64,000 nucleotides of DNA, from positions 1-64,000 of the forward strand of contig NZ_BMTL01000027.1 of assembly GCF_014649655.1 (NCBI RefSeq), read 5' to 3'. The translations under genes were made by a program, and so were the position numbers. Position 1 is the first letter of the stretch, and each line of letters opens with the position of its first letter. Positions 35,712 to 44,636 of this stretch are shown in pieces. Source of the stretch: Streptomyces humidus. Lineage in GTDB: Bacteria > Actinomycetota > Actinomycetes > Streptomycetales > Streptomycetaceae. Under the pieces are notes generated by a model. It was not told the DNA's origin. It saw only the letters and a list, made by a program, of their open reading frames with translations, and searched no databases.

Positions 35712-36185
35712 TCAGTTCCAGAGCGAGAACGTCACGACCCGCCCGGAGTGCGCAGGCCTGTCCTTCGGATAGAAGAGCGTGATCCGGCTGTAGTGCTGCA
35801 CATGGGGGCGCTTCTTCCACGGCTGCGGGCGGTCCAGCTTCACCACGACCGAGTACCGGTGGAAGTGCCCGGCCGCACAGTACGGAACACAGTCGTTGAC
35901 GACGTTGACCCCTGTGGCACGCGCCGAGCGGGCACCCCAGCTGCGCCAGTGCAGCGACACGAGACGGCTGTTGCCGTCGCCGCAGGCCAGGATGAAGCGG
36001 GCGGGCCGCACCTTGGCGTGTCCGAAGCAGTCGACCAGGACCGGCGGAGGGGCGGGCCGCGCCGCGACGGGCCGCGCCGTCGGCGGCGACGAGGCCGGCG
36101 CGGCCGAGACCGAGGCCGAACCGACGCCGGCCGTGAGGCCCAGCGCCGCACAGATCGTGACCACTGTTCGCGTCGTGTGTCGCAT
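35712..36185 (-). CDS. secreted protein of unknown function, 157 aa
   Basis: The signal peptide (RHTTRTVVTICAALGLTAG ... SVSAA) is followed by an Ala/Pro-rich linker and a domain with two cysteine pairs: LVDCFGHAKVRPARFILACG and VVNDCVPYCAAGHFHRYSVV, ending in RITLFYPKDRP-HSGRVVTF. This Cys pattern and the SLHWRSWG phrase occur in many small secreted streptomycete proteins with no known role. GGGAGCGGAC precedes ATG 36185. Confidence 0.82.
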   Translation of the reverse strand: MRHTTRTVVTICAALGLTAGVGSASVSAAPASSPPTARPVAARPAPPPVLVDCFGHAKVRPARFILACGDGNSRLVSLHWRSWGARSARATGVNVVNDCVPYCAAGHFHRYSVVVKLDRPQPWKKRPHVQHYSRITLFYPKDRPAHSGRVVTFSLWN

Positions 36186-36348
36186 GTCCGCTCCCGCCCG
36201 TCCGGACAGTGGCGCGCCGGTGTGCCGCGTCCCGCCGGGATCCTCCTCCGACGCTACGACGACGAGCGGAAGGCGACCACTCGAACGGCCCGCAGCCGCT
36301 TGGTGCGGCGGCTGCCGCGACCGTCGGCCACGACGGCGATGCGCACCG

Positions 36349-38319
36349 CTACGGGACGTCCGCCCCGGCCTCCCTGCGCGTTTCCGGCCCGCCGGCGCCC
36401 TCGGCGGGGCCGTCCGTGACGATGACGACGATGTCGTCCGTGCCGCTCCAGACCCGTGTGCAGGTCTTGGCCGGATTGAGTCTGACCTGGTGGCCGGCGG
36501 GATCGGTGGGGTCGTGACAGCGGTAGCCGATCGCGCACTCCCCCCGCTCGCGCGCCGCCGCCACGACCGTCGCGAAGGAGGCGGCCCGGTCCACCGGAAC
36601 ATAGCGATGTGCCGGACGCAGCCGCAGGGCGCTGCCGCCGGCGGCGAACAGCTCCTCGAACACCGCGGCCAGGCGGCCGTTCTGCGCGACCTGCGCCATG
36701 AGCAGCCCCGTCAGCCGGCCGCCGACGACCGCCTCCGAGCCCGGGCCGAGCGGGGCCAGGGCGTGGTTGCGCTCGTCGGCGAGTTCCGCGACCACCGGCG
36801 TCCCGATTCCCGACTCCTGCGCCAGCGACCGCAGGACGAGCAGGACGACCAGCGTGCGGTCGTCGGGCCGGCCGGCGCGTTCCCCGCCCTCCGGCCCCAG
36901 CACGATGACGCGGTCGTAGGAATCCGGCGCGAGCGCGCGCAGCGACGGGGGGTCGGTCGCGTCGGCGGTGCCGAAGGTCACGGCAAGGCCGCCGGTGCGC
37001 TTCGCGGTCCTGCGTGGCTCCGGCAGCGGCGGGGTCGGCGGCGCCTGCTCCGCCGGGTCGGCGACGACATGGAGCACCGAGCCCGGCCGGGCGCCGCGGC
37101 GGAAGTGGTCGATCAGGTGAGGCGCACGACGGTTCCAGCCCAGCAGCAGGAAACGTGACGGTTCGTCCACGGCGACGTCGCGCCCGGCCATCGCCGACGG
37201 GTCCACGAGATCCCGTCCGTCCTCCCACCGCAGAGGGGCGTCGTCGCGTGCGACGACCAGGAGGCGGTCCCCCGGGGCGAGCACGGTGTGCGGGGGAGGA
37301 TTGAGCCGGGGAGTGCCGTCGGCTCGCACCAGCCCGGCCACCGCGCCCGTCGCGCAGTCGAGCAGGACGTCGCCGAAACGACGTCCCGCCGGTTCGGGCG
37401 GGGCGACGAGGTAGAACTCGTCGCCGTCGAAGTCGAGGAGTTCGCGCAGCACCGGTGTGAGGCCCGGGTGGAGCGCGGACTGCGCGATCAGCCCCGCGGC
37501 CGTCCGGTCGGACTCCAGCACCTCGCCTCGCGGGCCCGCGGCCAGCCGCGCCGCCGCCCGGTACCGCTCGTCGCGGACGCAGGCGACCACGGGCGGGCCC
37601 GGGTGGGCGCCGAGTACCGCCCGCAGGGCCAGCAGGGTCCGTACCGTCTCGGCGTCCCCCTCGCTCTTGGGGCCGGGCAGCACCAGCACCGAGTGCGCGG
37701 ATCCCGGACTGACCAGCTTGAGTGCGTCGGGGTCGGCCGTGGAGCCGCTGCGGCAGATCAGCCGCGTCGTGCCGGTGGGGCCGAGCGCGGCGGCGAGCGC
37801 CTCCTCCATCTCCGTCTTGTCCCGGTCGGCGAGCACCACCACCGCGCCCCAGCGCTGATGGGCGCGCGCCGCGACCAGCTCGCCGACCACCGTGAACACC
37901 TGTTCCGACCAGCCGAGGACCACCGAGTGGCCCGTCTCCACCACCATGGAGCGCCCTCGGCGCAGCTCGGTGATCCGGTCGGTGAGGCCGGAGGTGATCA
38001 GGCCGATCAGGGTCGACACGTAGAGCAGGGCCACCAGGCCCAGCAGCAGGGACAGCAGTATCCGCAGCGGAGCGCCGCTCACCGCGCCCAGGCGCAGGGT
38101 CTCCGTGCTGACCCGCCACACCGCGGCCAGCCGGCCTGCCATCGAACGGGGCGAGGAGGGGTCCGTCCACACCATCGCCGCGCTCGCCGGGACGACGATG
38201 CCCAGGCACGTCACGGCGAGCCAGCCGACCAGCCTGCCGGTGCTGGCGGCCAGCGTGTTGTCGAAGCGGTAGCGCATCCGGTCGCGTAACGAAACCGGAC
38301 CTCGCCGCTGTCCTTCCAC
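36349..38319 (-). CDS. CASTOR/POLLUX-type ion channel protein
   Basis: A 656-residue membrane protein. The N-terminus has two hydrophobic segments (LVGWLAVTCLGIVVPASAAM and LRILLSLLLGLVALLYVSTLIG) flanking a P-loop-like stretch, followed by cytosolic RCK-like nucleotide-binding domains: SVVLGWSEQVFTVVGELVAA, RLICRSGSTADPDALKLVSP, HSVLVLPGP, and a second half with FLLLGWNRRAPHLIDHFRRG and YDRVIVLGPEGG. This is the layout of plant CASTOR/POLLUX-related channels and their actinobacterial homologues; the ion is unknown. From GTG 38319 codon 11 is TTA, the bldA-dependent leucine codon. A start at ATG 38277 would exclude it but lacks a ribosome site. Confidence 0.85.
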   Translation of the reverse strand: MEGQRRGPVSLRDRMRYRFDNTLAASTGRLVGWLAVTCLGIVVPASAAMVWTDPSSPRSMAGRLAAVWRVSTETLRLGAVSGAPLRILLSLLLGLVALLYVSTLIGLITSGLTDRITELRRGRSMVVETGHSVVLGWSEQVFTVVGELVAARAHQRWGAVVVLADRDKTEMEEALAAALGPTGTTRLICRSGSTADPDALKLVSPGSAHSVLVLPGPKSEGDAETVRTLLALRAVLGAHPGPPVVACVRDERYRAAARLAAGPRGEVLESDRTAAGLIAQSALHPGLTPVLRELLDFDGDEFYLVAPPEPAGRRFGDVLLDCATGAVAGLVRADGTPRLNPPPHTVLAPGDRLLVVARDDAPLRWEDGRDLVDPSAMAGRDVAVDEPSRFLLLGWNRRAPHLIDHFRRGARPGSVLHVVADPAEQAPPTPPLPEPRRTAKRTGGLAVTFGTADATDPPSLRALAPDSYDRVIVLGPEGGERAGRPDDRTLVVLLVLRSLAQESGIGTPVVAELADERNHALAPLGPGSEAVVGGRLTGLLMAQVAQNGRLAAVFEELFAAGGSALRLRPAHRYVPVDRAASFATVVAAARERGECAIGYRCHDPTDPAGHQVRLNPAKTCTRVWSGTDDIVVIVTDGPAEGAGGPETRREAGADVP

Positions 38320-38734
38320 CGCGCCCCCTGTCTTCCACCGTGTTCCGCCGCCGATTCCCGTCGACGTCTGAACTCGCAGGGTGCTGTCCGGCGTGCCGCG
38401 ACACGCCGTGCGGGCGGCAGCATTCATCCTTTCGGGGCGGTGGGCTCGCCGTCCCGCGGCTGAAAATGTGCGTCGAGCAGGCGGAATCCCCAGAGGGCCA
38501 TGGTCATTTCCAGCCGAACTCTTGGCAGTCACATGACAAAACTGTGCACCGAGTGCCACCCTGCTGCCGAAGTTCACCATTCCTTCACTCCCGCATCATT
38601 GCGGCGCACCGTCCGGCCACCCCCCACCTCCTTCCACCCGCCTGTCGTGCAGCGCTCCGGACCGGCCCACCCCCGCCGGTCCGCCCCACCCCGGTCCCCC
38701 TCACGGGCCGACCGTCGCACAGAAGGAGAACCCC
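38320..38734. other. divergent intergenic region, 415 bases
   Basis: Between the channel gene and the M4 protease gene. It is comparatively A/T-rich from about 38460 to 38620, with TTGGCAGTCACATGACA at 38523-38539, as expected for the protease promoter. No gene is visible. Confidence 0.45.
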
Positions 38735-41002
38735 TTGCCCCGGCGACACATCCCCACCCTCCGGCGCAGACGCGCCGCCGCCCTCGCACTGACGACCGCC
38801 TGCACCCTGCTGACCCTGGGCGCTCCCACGGGAGCCACCGCGGCCCCCGCCGACCCGGGCCCCTCCCGGATCACCGCCGTGCCGCGCGCCGGCGCCGCCG
38901 CGACGCCCCTGTCGCCGGCCCGCCGTGCCTCGCTGATCAAGGCGGCGCAGACCGCCGCCGGCGCCACAGCCCGGCGGCTCGCCCTCGGCGCGCAGGAAAA
39001 ACTGCTCGTCAAGGATGTCGTCCAGGACGCGGACGGCACCACCCACACCCGCTACGAGCGCACCTACGCCGGGCTCCCGGTACTGGGCGGCGACATGGTC
39101 GTCCACTCCGCCGACGGCCGGACCACCGTCTCCCGGGCGACCGCGGCCACCGTCAGGGTCGCCTCCCTCACCCCGAAGCTCCCGGCCTCGAGCGCCGCCG
39201 GTCAGGCACTGGCCGCCGCGAAGAGCGCCGACGTCGCCGGCGCCTCGACCGGGCGCGCCCCGCGCCTCGTCGTCTGGGCCGCGGCGGGCCGGCCCGTCCT
39301 CGCCTGGGAGACCGTCGTCGACGGCGTCCAGGACGACGGCACGCCCAGCGAGCTCCAGGTGGTCACCGACGCGACCACGGGCAAGCGGATCCTCGCCGCC
39401 GAGAAGGTCCACACCGGCACCGGCACCGGCCAGTACGTCGGCACGGTTCCCGTCGGCAGCACCCTGGCGGGATCCACGTACCAGCTCACCGACCCCGACC
39501 GCGCCGGCCACAAGACCTACGACCTGAACCAGGGCACCTCGGGCACCGGGACCCTCTTCACGGACGACAACGATGTCTGGGGCACCGGTCTGCCCGCCAA
39601 CCGCCAGACCGCCGGCGTCGACGTGGCCTTCGGCGCCGCGGCGACCTGGGACTACTACAAGGAGGAGTTCGGCCGCAACGGCATCCGCAACGACGGCGTC
39701 GCCGCCTACAGCCGCGCTCACTACGGCAACAACTACGTCAACGCCTTCTGGCAGGACAGCTGCTTCTGCATGACCTACGGCGACGGATCGGGCAACACCC
39801 ACCCGCTGACCGCCCTCGACGTGGCCGCCCACGAGATGAGCCACGGCGTCACCGCCGCCACCGCCAACCTGACCTACTCGGGCGAGTCCGGCGGCCTCAA
39901 CGAGGCGACCTCCGACATCTTCGCCGCCGCCGTCGAGTTCCACGAGAACCTCGCCGCCGACCCCGGCGACTACCTCGTCGGCGAGAAGATCGACATCAAC
40001 GGCAACGGCACCCCGCTGCGTTACATGGACAAGCCCTCCAAGGACGGCTCCTCCCGCGACAGCTGGAGCTCCGGCCTGGGCGGCATCGACGTCCACTACT
40101 CGTCGGGCCCCGCGAACCACTTCTTCTACCTCCTCTCCGAGGGCAGCGGAGCCAAGACGGTCAACGGCGTGTCCTACGACAGCCCGACCTCCGACGGCCG
40201 GCCCGTCACCGGCATCGGCATCGAGAACGCCGCCGCCATCTGGTACCGGGCGCTGACGACGTACATGACCTCGTCGACCGACTACGCGGGCGCGCGCACC
40301 GCCACCCTCCAGGCGGCGAGCGACCTGTTCGGGGCGTACAGCCCCACCTACCTCGCCGTCGCCGACGCGTGGGCAGCCATCAACGTGGGCAACCGCATAG
40401 CCCTCGGCGTCAACGTCGCCCCCATCGCCGACCAGACCAGCGGGGTCGGCCAGGCGGTGAGCCTCCAGGTGGACGCCTACACCACCAACTCCGGGGCGGG
40501 CCTCACCTATGAGGCGACCGGACTGCCCGACGGACTGAGCATCAGCCCGAGCGGACTGATCTCCGGAACGCCGACTTCCCTCGGCAACAGCGACGTCTCC
40601 GTCAAGGTGACCGACGCCACCGGCGCGTCCGTCACGGACACCTTCGCCTGGCGGATCGCGTACATCTACGCCAACAGCTCCCGCGTCGACATCCCGGACA
40701 ACGGCGCCGCAGTCGAGTCCCCGGTCACCATCACGGGCCGCGACGGCAACGCCTCCGCCACCACCTCCGTCTACGTCAACATCGTCCACACCTACCGCGG
40801 CGACCTGACCGTCGACCTCGTCGGTCCGAACGGGACCGTCTACTCCCTGCTCAACCGCAGCGGCGGCTCCGCCGACAACGTCGACCAGACCTTCACGGTC
40901 GACGCCTCCGCGCAGCCCCTCGACGGCACCTGGAAACTGCGCGTCCAGGACCGCGCGTCGATCGACGTCGGCTACATCCAGCGCTGGCAGCTCACCCCCT
41001 GA
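38735..41002 (+). CDS. secreted M4-family metalloprotease with P-domain
   Basis: A 755-residue zinc metalloprotease made as a preproprotein. TTG start with AGAAGGAG upstream; signal peptide RRRRAAALALTTACTLLTLG; propeptide FTP/PepSY region (KLLVKDVVQDADGTTHTRY, YAGLPVLGGDMVVH). The catalytic domain (about 230-550) has H366-E-M-S-H370 and the third ligand E390 in GLNEATSD, as in thermolysin. After it come a putative-Ig region (GLTYEATGLPDGLSISPSG) and a C-terminal proprotein-convertase P-domain (IVHTYRGDLTVDLVGPNGT ... DGTWKLRVQDRASIDVGYI). The enzyme degrades extracellular protein. A hairpin follows 14 bases after the stop. Confidence 0.96.
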   Translation: MPRRHIPTLRRRRAAALALTTACTLLTLGAPTGATAAPADPGPSRITAVPRAGAAATPLSPARRASLIKAAQTAAGATARRLALGAQEKLLVKDVVQDADGTTHTRYERTYAGLPVLGGDMVVHSADGRTTVSRATAATVRVASLTPKLPASSAAGQALAAAKSADVAGASTGRAPRLVVWAAAGRPVLAWETVVDGVQDDGTPSELQVVTDATTGKRILAAEKVHTGTGTGQYVGTVPVGSTLAGSTYQLTDPDRAGHKTYDLNQGTSGTGTLFTDDNDVWGTGLPANRQTAGVDVAFGAAATWDYYKEEFGRNGIRNDGVAAYSRAHYGNNYVNAFWQDSCFCMTYGDGSGNTHPLTALDVAAHEMSHGVTAATANLTYSGESGGLNEATSDIFAAAVEFHENLAADPGDYLVGEKIDINGNGTPLRYMDKPSKDGSSRDSWSSGLGGIDVHYSSGPANHFFYLLSEGSGAKTVNGVSYDSPTSDGRPVTGIGIENAAAIWYRALTTYMTSSTDYAGARTATLQAASDLFGAYSPTYLAVADAWAAINVGNRIALGVNVAPIADQTSGVGQAVSLQVDAYTTNSGAGLTYEATGLPDGLSISPSGLISGTPTSLGNSDVSVKVTDATGASVTDTFAWRIAYIYANSSRVDIPDNGAAVESPVTITGRDGNASATTSVYVNIVHTYRGDLTVDLVGPNGTVYSLLNRSGGSADNVDQTFTVDASAQPLDGTWKLRVQDRASIDVGYIQRWQLTP

Positions 41003-41015
41003 CCGACCCGGATCA

Positions 41016-41053
41016 CACCGCCGCCCGGGTCTCCTCGGACCCGGGCGGCGGTG
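41016..41053 (+). terminator. 15-bp hairpin after the M4 protease gene
   Basis: CACCGCCGCCCGGGT and its exact complement (41039-41053) surround an 8-base loop, 13 bases past the stop. Confidence 0.85.
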
Positions 41054-41170
41054 CGTGCCGTGCGGGCCACGGAGACCACTGACAGGGCACGCCGGAGCAG
41101 GCCGCCGACGGCTCACCAGACCGGCACGATCGGGCGGGCGGCGGTGGGGGAGGACAAGGGGCGACGGGTC

Positions 41171-41875
41171 TCAGTGCCGCCGGGGCGCGGGAACGGCTCC
41201 GGCCACGAGCTGCGCCAAGGGCGTGCCGCGCGCCCACAACCGCAGCCGGGGACCGTCGATCAGACAGGTGTGGCCCTCTCGCGCCGCCCAGACCTCGTCC
41301 CGGTGCGTGAACGTGCCGCGGTGCACGACCAGACGCAGCGGCGGACCGTCCCGTCCCCGTGGCCGCGCCCGGGCCCGGCAGGAGCAGGCCGCCTCCTCGT
41401 CGGGGAGCGGTTCGGCCACGGGACGGAACGCCACGTCGAGCGTCCGGCCCCGGCCGTCGCGGGCGACGAGGTGGGGGGCGTCGTGCCGTGCGGGCGACGA
41501 CACCCGCCAGCCGTCCCGCCGGAGCATCCTGGCCACGGCGAGCACCAGCGCGGGCATGTCCAGCTCCGCCAGCTCCTGGGCCGTGTAGTACCCGCCTCGC
41601 AGCCGGGCGGGCCGACGCGAGCGGCGGCGTACGACCGCGCACACGACCGCGAGCGGCGCCAGGGCCAGCGCACCCGCGGGCCGGCCGAGGGCACGGCAGA
41701 GCAGGGCCAGTCCCGCGAGGCTCGCGCCCGCGAGGGCGAGCAGGACGGTCAGGGCGGGCAACACCTCGCGCAGCCGGGGCCCGTAGCGGCCCGACGCACG
41801 CAGCTCACGCACGGTCCGGCGGCGGCGCGCCCACGCCGACTCGCGGGCCCGCGCACGCTCCCGTCCACGTGCCAT
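41171..41875 (-). CDS. membrane protein with Mrr-like restriction endonuclease fold
   Basis: A 234-residue protein. The N-terminus is very Arg-rich and cytosolic, followed by two hydrophobic segments (LPALTVLLALAGASLAGLAL and AGALALAPLAVVCAVV). The C-terminal part resembles streptomycete Mrr-like nuclease-fold proteins: YYTAQELAELDMPALVLAVA, MLRRDGWRVSSPARHDAPHL, ARDGRGRTLDVAF and LRLVVHRGTFTHRDEVWAAR. The usual PD-ExK motif is weak (the D of GRTLDVAF and no QxK is clear), so nuclease activity is uncertain. ATG 41875. Confidence 0.7.
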   Translation of the reverse strand: MARGRERARARESAWARRRRTVRELRASGRYGPRLREVLPALTVLLALAGASLAGLALLCRALGRPAGALALAPLAVVCAVVRRRSRRPARLRGGYYTAQELAELDMPALVLAVARMLRRDGWRVSSPARHDAPHLVARDGRGRTLDVAFRPVAEPLPDEEAACSCRARARPRGRDGPPLRLVVHRGTFTHRDEVWAAREGHTCLIDGPRLRLWARGTPLAQLVAGAVPAPRRH

Positions 41876-42063
41876 CAGGGCCGGCCCCCCTACCCTCCGC
41901 ACAACGACGTGCAGGGGGTGGATACCCGGCCCGTCTGGGTATTGCGCCCGAAAGACCCTTTTCCGCCACGTCTTGGCCGAAGACCGCCCGGCCGGTCCGC
42001 CGCCGCCCCTTCTGGCCCCCGGGCGACGGGCCGTTGTCAGTGGGGGGTGACAAGCTGCCGGTC

Positions 42064-42336
42064 ATGGACGAGGTCGAGTTCTTGCGGGGCCGGGTCTACG
42101 GAGCCGACCACGAGGACGCGGGCCCCCGCCCGGAGCGCGCGTACGCGCAACTGGTGGGCGGTCCGCTGGACGGGCTGCTGCTGGACGTCACGGAGCGAAC
42201 GGAGGAGGAGCTGCGCGAGGTGGCGCTGATCACGGAGATAGGCCGCTACGGGCCGGGCGGCCACGCTCTGTACGCCCGGCGCGAAGGCGACGGCGGCCGT
42301 CTCGACTGGCTCGGCGACGCCCCGGGCGTCCCCTGA
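42064..42336 (+). CDS. hypothetical protein, 90 aa
   Basis: A small acidic soluble protein: MDEVEFLRGRVYGADHEDAG, AQLVGGPLDGLLLDVTERTE and GRYGPGGHALYARREGDGG. The phrase L-VGGPLDGLLLDV and the terminal ALYARR-GD strand are typical of short streptomycete proteins of unknown function. It is divergent from the Mrr-like gene. The ATG start has no strong Shine-Dalgarno. Confidence 0.75.
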   Translation: MDEVEFLRGRVYGADHEDAGPRPERAYAQLVGGPLDGLLLDVTERTEEELREVALITEIGRYGPGGHALYARREGDGGRLDWLGDAPGVP

Positions 42337-42428
42337 GGCGAGCGCCACCGTGACCGTCGCGCTCGGCGGGATTCCGGCCCGGCACCGGAACGATGGCTTC
42401 CATCGCCCGTGAATGATCAAATGTGCGA

Positions 42429-42758
42429 ATGCCGACAGGATCCGCCCCCGCCCCGCCCGTGACCGCCGCGCCGACGACTCGTCATGGCTGGCACAAGCTC
42501 CTCATCGGACTCTTCCTGCTCGGGCGCGTGGCGCGCGTCCCGGCGGCGGTCGACGCCTCCACGGGCGGCACGCCGTCCGGCTGGTGGCTCGTGGTGTGGG
42601 AGGTGCTCGCCCTCGTGCTGGCCGCCTTCGCCGTGAGCGAGTGGGAGATCCTCGCGGCGACGTCCTGGCGCATGTCCGTGTCCCAGTGGATCTGCCTGGT
42701 TCTCTTCCATGTCGGTCTGATCGGTTTCCTGACCTCCGTCCTCTTTCAGCTCCTCTAG
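42429..42758 (+). CDS. small membrane protein, 109 aa
   Basis: Three hydrophobic stretches are visible: KLLIGLFLLGRVARVPAAV, WWLVVWEVLALVLAAFAVSE and WICLVLFHVGLIGFLTSVLF, giving probably three membrane helices. I do not recognise the family. ATG 42429 or GTG 42423 could be the start; neither has a ribosome site. The stop codon lies within a tandem repeat unit (see the repeat entry). The frame has the codon bias of its neighbours, which supports it being real. Confidence 0.6.
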   Translation: MPTGSAPAPPVTAAPTTRHGWHKLLIGLFLLGRVARVPAAVDASTGGTPSGWWLVVWEVLALVLAAFAVSEWEILAATSWRMSVSQWICLVLFHVGLIGFLTSVLFQLL

Positions 42759-42826
42759 CTTCCAGCTCCTCTGGCTTCCAGCGCCTTTCGTCGCGCCCGG
42801 CAGCCTGCCTGCGTCGCGCCCGGCAG
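42748..42826. repeat. two short tandem repeats between genes
   Basis: A 16-base unit AGCTCCTCTAGCTTCC (42748-42763) is followed directly by AGCTCCTCTGGCTTCC (42764-42779), 15 of 16 identical. Next, CGTCGCGCCCGGCAG occurs at 42789-42803 and 42812-42826 with a 23-base period. The first repeat contains the stop codon of the membrane protein. Confidence 0.6.
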
Positions 42827-42927
42827 TCCTCCGCCGCTGGGGAGTGCCCTCCGCCGTTCCCGGCCGCCTCGGTCCGGAGAGCGGCGGGCGCAGGGCGGGC
42901 AAGGTGGGCAGGGCGGGCGAATCATTC

Positions 42928-42943
42928 GTTCGATCGTACGAAC
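42928..42943. promoter_or_regulatory. dyad GTTCG-N6-CGAAC
   Basis: An exact 5-bp inverted repeat in an A/T-richer stretch about 100 bases upstream of the chitosanase start. It may be part of the promoter or a regulator site; no assignment is possible. Confidence 0.3.
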
Positions 42944-42982
42944 ATGGCTTCGGCAGGGTTACTTCTGCATCCTGAGCTTGAT

Positions 42983-42995
42983 AGGAAACTTTCCT
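42983..42995. promoter_or_regulatory. CsnR-type operator of the chitosanase gene
   Basis: AGGAAACTTTCCT is a perfect 13-base palindrome lying 46 bases before the start codon. Streptomycete chitosanase genes carry a palindrome with the same AGGAAA-x-TTTCCT core, bound by the ROK-family repressor CsnR (from the csnA literature). No csnR gene is adjacent. Confidence 0.75.
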
Positions 42996-43041
42996 GTCAG
43001 TTGCCCGCAGAAACACCCCCCACTCCTCACCTGGAGCCACT

Positions 43042-43878
43042 GTGGTGCACACATCCCGGCCGGCCGGCGGTCCCACCCCCGCCACGCGCCGCCTCTTCCT
43101 CGCTCTCACCGGCGCCGTGGCTGCCGCCCCGCTCCTCGGCGCCCCGCAGGCCATGGCGGCCCCCGCCGCGAAGGGCCTCGACGACCCGGCGAAGAAGGAG
43201 ATCGCCATGAAACTGGTGTCGAGCGCGGAGAACTCCTCGCTCGACTGGAAGGCCCAGTACCAGTACATCGAGGACATCGGCGACGGGCGCGGCTACACCG
43301 CCGGCATCATCGGATTCTGCTCGGGCACCGGCGACATGCTCGATCTCGTGGAGCTCTACACCGACCGCGCCCCCGGCAACGTCCTCGCGAAGTACCTGCC
43401 CGCCCTGCGGGCGGTCGACGGCACCGACTCGCATGCGGGCCTCGACCCGGACTACCCCGGGGACTGGCGCAAGGCAGCCCGGGACGGCGCTTTCCAGCAG
43501 GCGCAGAACGACGAACGCGACCGGGTCTACTTCGACCCCGCGGTCCGCCAGGGCAAGACCGACGGACTGCGCGCCCTGGGCCAGTTCGCCTACTACGACG
43601 CCCTCGTCATGCACGGCGACGGCACCGACCCCACGGGCTTCCGCAGCATCCGCAAGCGCGCGCTCGCCAAGGCGAAGCCGCCGGCTCAGGGCGGCGGCGA
43701 GACGGCGTACCTGAACGCCTTCCTCGACGCCCGCGTCTGGGCCATGAAACAGGAGGAGGCGCACAGCGACACCAGCCGCGTCGACACCGCCCAGCGCGTC
43801 TTCCTGCGCAAGGGCAACCTCGACCTCGAACCGCCGCTGGACTGGAAGGTGTACGGGGACAGCTACCACCTCGGCTGA
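43042..43878 (+). CDS. csnA: secreted GH46 chitosanase
   Basis: A 278-residue endo-chitosanase that cleaves beta-1,4 links in chitosan outside the cell. A Tat-like signal peptide (ATRRLFLALTGAVAAAPLLG ... AMA) precedes the mature enzyme AAPAAKGLDDPAKKEIAMKL. The GH46 catalytic pair is E63 (SSAENSSLDW) and D81 (EDIGDGRGYTAGIIGF), 18 residues apart as are E22 and D40 in the N174 enzyme. The rest (LQ-FAYYDALVMHGDG, FLDARVWAMKQEEAHSDTSR) matches the family through the C-terminus. Two adjacent GTG starts are possible (43042, 43045). A CsnR-type box upstream implies induction by chitosan oligomers. Confidence 0.95.
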   Translation: MVHTSRPAGGPTPATRRLFLALTGAVAAAPLLGAPQAMAAPAAKGLDDPAKKEIAMKLVSSAENSSLDWKAQYQYIEDIGDGRGYTAGIIGFCSGTGDMLDLVELYTDRAPGNVLAKYLPALRAVDGTDSHAGLDPDYPGDWRKAARDGAFQQAQNDERDRVYFDPAVRQGKTDGLRALGQFAYYDALVMHGDGTDPTGFRSIRKRALAKAKPPAQGGGETAYLNAFLDARVWAMKQEEAHSDTSRVDTAQRVFLRKGNLDLEPPLDWKVYGDSYHLG

Positions 43879-44046
43879 CGGCGAGAGGTGTCGCGAACAC
43901 CTCCGTGCTCCTGTCCCGACTTCGCCCCGGCCCGCCCCGCGCCCACCGCGACGGCCGGCCGGGGCGCCGGGCGGGGCCGCGACGGCCGGCCGCGTGCGTG
44001 AGGCGGCTGGGGCGTAGGTGGTGGGCCAGCGGGTAGCCGGGAGGAT

Positions 44047-44526
44047 ATGAACGGGGTAGCAACGAAGGCGGTCCGGATGGCACCTGTCCCGCCCGACCAG
44101 GGATCCTCCTCGCCCGACGGGGCCCCTGCCGAGACGACGGTGGCCCTGGACGGCAAAGACGGCTGCATCGCCCGGGCGCGGCAGTTGACCGGCGAGTTCC
44201 TCACCCATGTCCAGCGCAGGGAGGGCCTGACCGTGTCCGCCCGGGCCATGGATCTCTCCCAGCTCGTGGTGAGCGAGCTGGTGACCAACGCCCTCAGACA
44301 CGCGCCCGGGCCGGTTCTGCTCCAGTTGCGCATCGCCGGCGCCGCCGTGGAGATCGTCGTCTGGGACAGCGACCCGGTGCTTCCGGCCCCCCGCGCACCG
44401 GACCCGACGCGGGTGGGCCAGCACGGCCTGGAGATCGTCAGGGCCGTGGCCGATGCCTTCGCCGTCACCCGGGAGCCGATCGGCAAGCGCATCGTCGCCC
44501 GACTGGGCCTGACGGAGGGGCGCTGA
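44047..44526 (+). CDS. anti-sigma-type HATPase regulatory protein
   Basis: A 159-residue serine-kinase-like ATPase of the anti-sigma factor class. The N-box is intact: SQLVVSELVTNALRHAPGPV with E and N present; the G-boxes are WDSDPVLPAPRAPDP and VGQHGLEIVRAVADAF. The fold differs from the degenerate protein near glgX in keeping the Mg-binding Asn. A short N-terminal tail precedes it. GGGAGGAT lies just before ATG 44047. The partner sigma factor or anti-anti-sigma factor is unknown. Confidence 0.87.
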   Translation: MNGVATKAVRMAPVPPDQGSSSPDGAPAETTVALDGKDGCIARARQLTGEFLTHVQRREGLTVSARAMDLSQLVVSELVTNALRHAPGPVLLQLRIAGAAVEIVVWDSDPVLPAPRAPDPTRVGQHGLEIVRAVADAFAVTREPIGKRIVARLGLTEGR

Positions 44527-44636
44527 ACGCGTCCCGGCGGCGCCCTGTCCGATGAGGACGGCCTTCTGGGCGGAGCACGCGGAACTCGTCGTCCTCCGGG
44601 GCGTCAGGTGCACCGGGAACGAACGACCGGGGCGGC

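Noticed and set aside
43948..43995. Repeated CCGCGACGGCCGGCCG after the chitosanase gene as a terminator or mobile-element end
   Set aside because: It is a short direct repeat in extremely GC-rich sequence with no convincing stem after the stop and no associated transposase.
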